NCBI GenBank assembly: GCA_012031875.1 | Contig: JAAUSZ010000007.1 | Location: forward strand, 1 to 48,821 | Origin: Desulfobacula sp. | GTDB lineage: Bacteria; Desulfobacterota; Desulfobacteria; Desulfobacterales; Desulfobacteraceae | DNA: 48,821 nt | Direction of reading: 5' to 3' | In this document: positions 46,066 through 48,821 of the stretch, one piece after another | How positions within the stretch are numbered: the first letter of the stretch is position 1 | How the letters are laid out: each line of letters opens with the position of its first letter | Translations under genes and position numbers: made by a program | The notes under the pieces: generated by a model | What the model was told of the DNA's origin: nothing | The model's database searches: none | The model's input: only the letters and a program-made list of their open reading frames with translations

Positions 46066-47153
46066 CAGTTTTTCTTCTCCAGTCCTGATTTTTCCGGCGG
46101 TTTTTCAAAGATCAGCCGGCCGGGATACTGTTTGATATCCTTACTCATCTGCTTTAGATTTTCAGAGGTTGTCTCCAGATTTTCCATGATGAGCTTGACC
46201 CGGTCCGAATTGAGCCAGACCATATGTTCAACAAGCCCTGAAGCTGTGGCCAGGTTTTCCACCAGTTTGTCCAGATTGGCAGAAAGGCTGTCCACCTTTG
46301 GGGAAAGGTTTTTTTCAAGGGTCTGGGCCATGGTTTTGGTGCTGCCCGCGGCCTCCTGAAAATCCGTGATGGCCGAGCCGAGGGGGGCCCGGGAGGTCTC
46401 AACAATCCCTCTCAGCTCGGAAAAGGAGGCCTTTGCATCATCCAGAACGGAATTGATCTTATCGGTTTCTATGGCCTTGCTGATTTTCTGGTTGGTCTCT
46501 TTCAGTTCATTGAGCAAAGACGCAGCCAGGATGGAGATATTATTGACGTCAAAATCATTGGCCTTGGCATCCAGGGTCCCGAGCAGGGTTTCAATGTCCC
46601 TGGTAATCTTGCCCACATTCATGGCGGCAAGGCTGTCCAGGATCTGGGTCATGGAATCCCCGAACTGCTTCATGCTGCTTCTCTGGGAAGGGATATAAAT
46701 ATGGTCCGGGGTCCAGGAAATCACCAGGTCATCACCGGGATTTTTCGGGGCATAATCGGTTTCAAGATAGCCCACCCCGGTCAGTCCCTTGAAGGAGAGC
46801 CGGATCACGAGCCCGTCATCTATGGCGTTCTGAACCCGCTCTTTGGCCGAGTCACCGGTCTGGCCCAGGGAGATGTCTTCTTGGAGGGCCATGATGACCA
46901 GCACGTAATCGGATTTGGTCTTATACGCGCCGGCCGCACTGGTAATGGCTTTGACACTTCCGATCTGGATGCCCTTGTATTTGACTTCCGAGCCGATGCT
47001 CAGCCCCTGGACGGATTCGTTAAAACAGGTTTCCACCAGCAGTTCTTTTTTAAAGAATTGCCCGGCTCCGAAAATGATTAAAAACCCGGCCAAAAGGCTG
47101 AATGCAAGGATGACAAAGAGGCCGAGCTTAAAGAAATTTGCTTTTGGGGTCAT
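46065..47153 (-). CDS. mlaD: MCE/MlaD family substrate-binding protein
   Basis: 362 residues. One N-terminal transmembrane helix (about 10-32: LGLFVILAFSLLAGFLIIFG), then an MCE domain (about 38-120: VQGLSIGSEVKYKGIQIG, GLVIRLSFKGLTGVGYLE), then a long helical, coiled-coil-like C-terminal region (about 165-340) expected to form a tube or bridge across the periplasm, as in larger MCE proteins. Hexameric rings of MlaD bind phospholipid in the Mla system. It overlaps mlaF by ATGA. Longer than the E. coli MlaD (183), so closer to Ttg2C/PqiB-like or Mce forms. Intact. Confidence 0.9.
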   Translation of the reverse strand: MTPKANFFKLGLFVILAFSLLAGFLIIFGAGQFFKKELLVETCFNESVQGLSIGSEVKYKGIQIGSVKAITSAAGAYKTKSDYVLVIMALQEDISLGQTGDSAKERVQNAIDDGLVIRLSFKGLTGVGYLETDYAPKNPGDDLVISWTPDHIYIPSQRSSMKQFGDSMTQILDSLAAMNVGKITRDIETLLGTLDAKANDFDVNNISILAASLLNELKETNQKISKAIETDKINSVLDDAKASFSELRGIVETSRAPLGSAITDFQEAAGSTKTMAQTLEKNLSPKVDSLSANLDKLVENLATASGLVEHMVWLNSDRVKLIMENLETTSENLKQMSKDIKQYPGRLIFEKPPEKSGLEKKN

Positions 47154-47911
47154 TTCCCACCTTTATGGATTTTGCGGTTAAAAAAATTATGGACATGGGG
47201 ATTCTCCGTATTGTTTTTCATTTGATCCGGCGTTCCTTCGGCTATGATGCCTCTGGCGCTTTTTTCCAGCATGATGATCCGGTCTGCAATGGCGTCGATA
47301 CTGGCCAGCTCATGGGTGACAATGACAAAGGTGATGCCCAGGGAAGCGGCAAGCTCCTTTACCAGGTTGTCCAGCCCGGCCGAGGTCACGGGGTCCAGCC
47401 CGGCCGAGGGTTCATCCAGGAAAATGATGGAGGGATCAAGGGCCATGGCCCTTGCCAGGGCCGCCCGTTTCTTCATGCCGCCGGACAGTTCGGCCGGCAT
47501 GAGGAACCCGCTTTTTTCAAGCCCTACCAGTTTGAGTTTCATCCAGGCAATATCCTCCATCATGCCGGCCGGCAGCCGGGTAAATTCCCTTAAGGGCAGC
47601 AGGATGTTTTCGAGTACCGTCATGGAGCCGAAGAGGGCCCCGCTCTGGAAGGCCACCCCGATTTTTTGCAGGATGCGGTTTCTGTCGTCGCCCGCGGCCA
47701 GGCAGAGGTCTTCGCCCTGGATCAGGACCCGGCCTGAGATGGGCGGCAAGAGCCCGATCATATGCTTCAATAGAGTGCTTTTCCCGCATCCGGACCCGCC
47801 GATGATGATGAAAATTTCGCCTTTAAAAATATCAAATCCGATATTTTCAAGAATCGGGGTCCGGCCATACCCGGCAGACAGGTTCACTATTTTGATGACG
47901 GTTTCCTTCAT
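47150..47911 (-). CDS. mlaF: MlaF-type ABC transporter ATPase
   Basis: 253-residue cytoplasmic ATPase for the lipid transporter. Walker A IIGGSGCGKSTLLKHM, Q-loop region VAFQSGALFGSMTVLENI, signature ELSGGMKKRAALARAMA, Walker B SIIFLDEPSAGLDPVTSAGL, and the switch His in VIVTHELAS. The LFGSMTV-ENI and MKKRAALARA text is diagnostic for the MlaF/Mkl branch. It overlaps both neighbours by 4 bp (47150-47153 and 47908-47911), so stoichiometric coupled translation. Intact. Confidence 0.95.
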   Translation of the reverse strand: MKETVIKIVNLSAGYGRTPILENIGFDIFKGEIFIIIGGSGCGKSTLLKHMIGLLPPISGRVLIQGEDLCLAAGDDRNRILQKIGVAFQSGALFGSMTVLENILLPLREFTRLPAGMMEDIAWMKLKLVGLEKSGFLMPAELSGGMKKRAALARAMALDPSIIFLDEPSAGLDPVTSAGLDNLVKELAASLGITFVIVTHELASIDAIADRIIMLEKSARGIIAEGTPDQMKNNTENPHVHNFFNRKIHKGGK

Positions 47912-48789
47912 AGGCCCAGACTATAATAAACGATTGAAAAAATGCCGTCAAACACGGCAATGAGGATGATGCCGGTGACCACGGCCCTTGTGGTGGATAC
48001 GCCCACGGCGGAAGGCCCGCTCTCGGTCTGGTATCCCCTGATGCACCCGGCCGCGGCAATCAGGATGCCGAAGACAAAACATTTGACCAGGCCGCCGGTC
48101 AGGTCCCCCCAGGACACAAAGGAGGCAATCTGATCATAATAGGAAATAAAGGGATAGCCCATGGAGGTGATGACAAGGGCGCCGCCCAGCATTCCCACCA
48201 GGTTGGAAAACAGGGTCAGAAGGGGGGTGATGAAGGTGGCGGCAAGGACTCTCGGGACAATGAGAAATTTCACCGGATCCAGGCCCATGACGGTCAGGGC
48301 GTCGATTTCCTCGTTGATGCGCATGGTCCCGATTTCCGCGGCAAAGGCCGAGGCCGACCGCCCGGCCAGGATAATGGCCGTCATGAGGGGCCCCAGTTCC
48401 CGGACCATGGCGATGCCGATGAGATTGGCCACATAGAGTTCGGCCCCGAACATCCGCATGGGGATGGCGGCCTGGAAGGCCATGACCAGGCCGACGATGA
48501 AACTGATGAGGGCCACAATGGGCAGGGCGTCCACCCCGGCCCGCTCGGCCACCAGAAAGGTATCGGCCCAGCGGATCTTTTTCGGACGCAAAAGGCTTTG
48601 AAAAAGGGCCAGGGTGATTTCTCCCGTATAGGTGATGAATTCCTTGGCCTCGGCCAGGGCATCCAGAAGAAATTTCCCCTGATTCTCGACAAAGGAAAGG
48701 GGTTCGGGCCTTTGGGCGGAGAAGTCCGCCTGCCGGACCTCCTTTGCCATGTCCACCAGGGTTGAATATCCGGGTTTCAACCGGACCAT
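47908..48789 (-). CDS. mlaE: MlaE-type ABC permease, possibly extending past the window
   Basis: Inner-membrane permease (293 residues from ATG 48789) with the MlaE core of five to six helices: ALPIVALISFIVGLVMAFQA, VRELGPLMTAIILAGRSASA (the coupling-helix region), AEIGTMRINEEIDALTVMGL, and a C-terminal VTGIILIAVFDGIFSIVYY. The ATG has no good ribosome-binding site, and the frame stays open to the end of the window. Permeases of this branch often carry an N-terminal STAS domain, so the true start may lie beyond the window. Together with mlaF, mlaD and the lipoprotein it forms a lipid-trafficking operon. Confidence 0.88.
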   Translation of the reverse strand: MVRLKPGYSTLVDMAKEVRQADFSAQRPEPLSFVENQGKFLLDALAEAKEFITYTGEITLALFQSLLRPKKIRWADTFLVAERAGVDALPIVALISFIVGLVMAFQAAIPMRMFGAELYVANLIGIAMVRELGPLMTAIILAGRSASAFAAEIGTMRINEEIDALTVMGLDPVKFLIVPRVLAATFITPLLTLFSNLVGMLGGALVITSMGYPFISYYDQIASFVSWGDLTGGLVKCFVFGILIAAAGCIRGYQTESGPSAVGVSTTRAVVTGIILIAVFDGIFSIVYYSLGL

Positions 48790-48821
48790 GGAAAAATTTT
48801 GGATCCCTTTATGGCCCGATT

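Noticed and set aside
1-48821. CRISPR array, insertion sequence, integron or prophage
   Set aside because: No spaced direct repeats, transposase, integrase or phage structural genes were seen on either strand.

Overview
The window is a 48.8 kb piece of a bacterial chromosome of roughly 50% G+C, densely packed with housekeeping and metabolic genes. The gene set suggests a Desulfobacterota (deltaproteobacterial), probably Desulfobacteraceae-like, sulfate-reducer relative. It includes PAS/REC hybrid kinases, a GAF-PtsP, a FapA/DUF342 protein with a type II secretion-like N-terminus, a 115 kDa-type NAD-glutamate dehydrogenase, an MlaEFD operon with an auxiliary lipoprotein, and a PurN of the long FPGTDGYGDTF type. 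This placement rests on recalled family resemblance; no search was run. I see no phage, IS element, CRISPR array, rRNA or tRNA.

Layout. 1-3.0 kb: end of a DMT (EamA) permease, then ptsP. 3.0-5.4 kb (-): PAS hybrid histidine kinase. 5.4-7.5 kb: nadE, an MTH1187 thiamine-binding protein and a DHH phosphoesterase. 7.7-10 kb (+): an unknown GAF-like protein overlapping a second hybrid kinase. 10-12 kb (-): cysteine desulfurase-family enzyme and purine nucleoside phosphorylase. 12.2-15 kb: yigZ and fapA, convergent. 15-17.5 kb (+): XRE-cupin regulator with leuC and leuD. 17.5-21.1 kb (-): nadK and polA. 21.2-22.2 kb (+): Cys-rich miniprotein, purN. 22.2-23.4 kb (-): TraB/PrgY. 23.5-26.7 kb (+): small protein, nucleoside-recognition membrane protein, recN, fmdB. 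26.7-28.8 kb (+): citrate synthase, glycerophosphodiester phosphodiesterase. 29-30.5 kb: orphan LuxR response regulator and an exported unknown protein. 30.7-37 kb (-): gdh, two SPFH proteins and ltaE as one operon. 37.3-38.6 kb (+): beta-hydroxyacid dehydrogenase and a YqaA-like protein. 38.6-40.6 kb (-): upp and uraA (uracil salvage). 40.7-43.1 kb (+): priA. 43.2-45.4 kb: PilZ protein, a small ORF and a sigma-54 activator. 45.4-48.8 kb (-): MlaE-F-D plus lipoprotein.

The dominant anomaly is about 23 apparent single-base frameshifts in 15 genes, including four in polA. About 20 are one-base deletions and most lie in homopolymers. I detected no unshifted premature stop codons in the affected frames. 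This pattern points to sequencing/consensus error and not to gene decay, so each interrupted gene is annotated once over its full reconstructed span. One error fuses the nucleoside-recognition gene to recN into a false 827-residue protein.

The less routine signals are: a 12-bp ACCCCTAGGGGT palindrome found twice; long inverted repeats in the nadE/thiamine-binding and XRE-cupin promoter regions; a 49-residue ORF coupled by ATGA to the sigma-54 activator; an SPFH lipoprotein in an amino-acid catabolism operon; and several uncharacterised small or Cys-rich proteins. I did not find a convincing wholly new multi-gene system.
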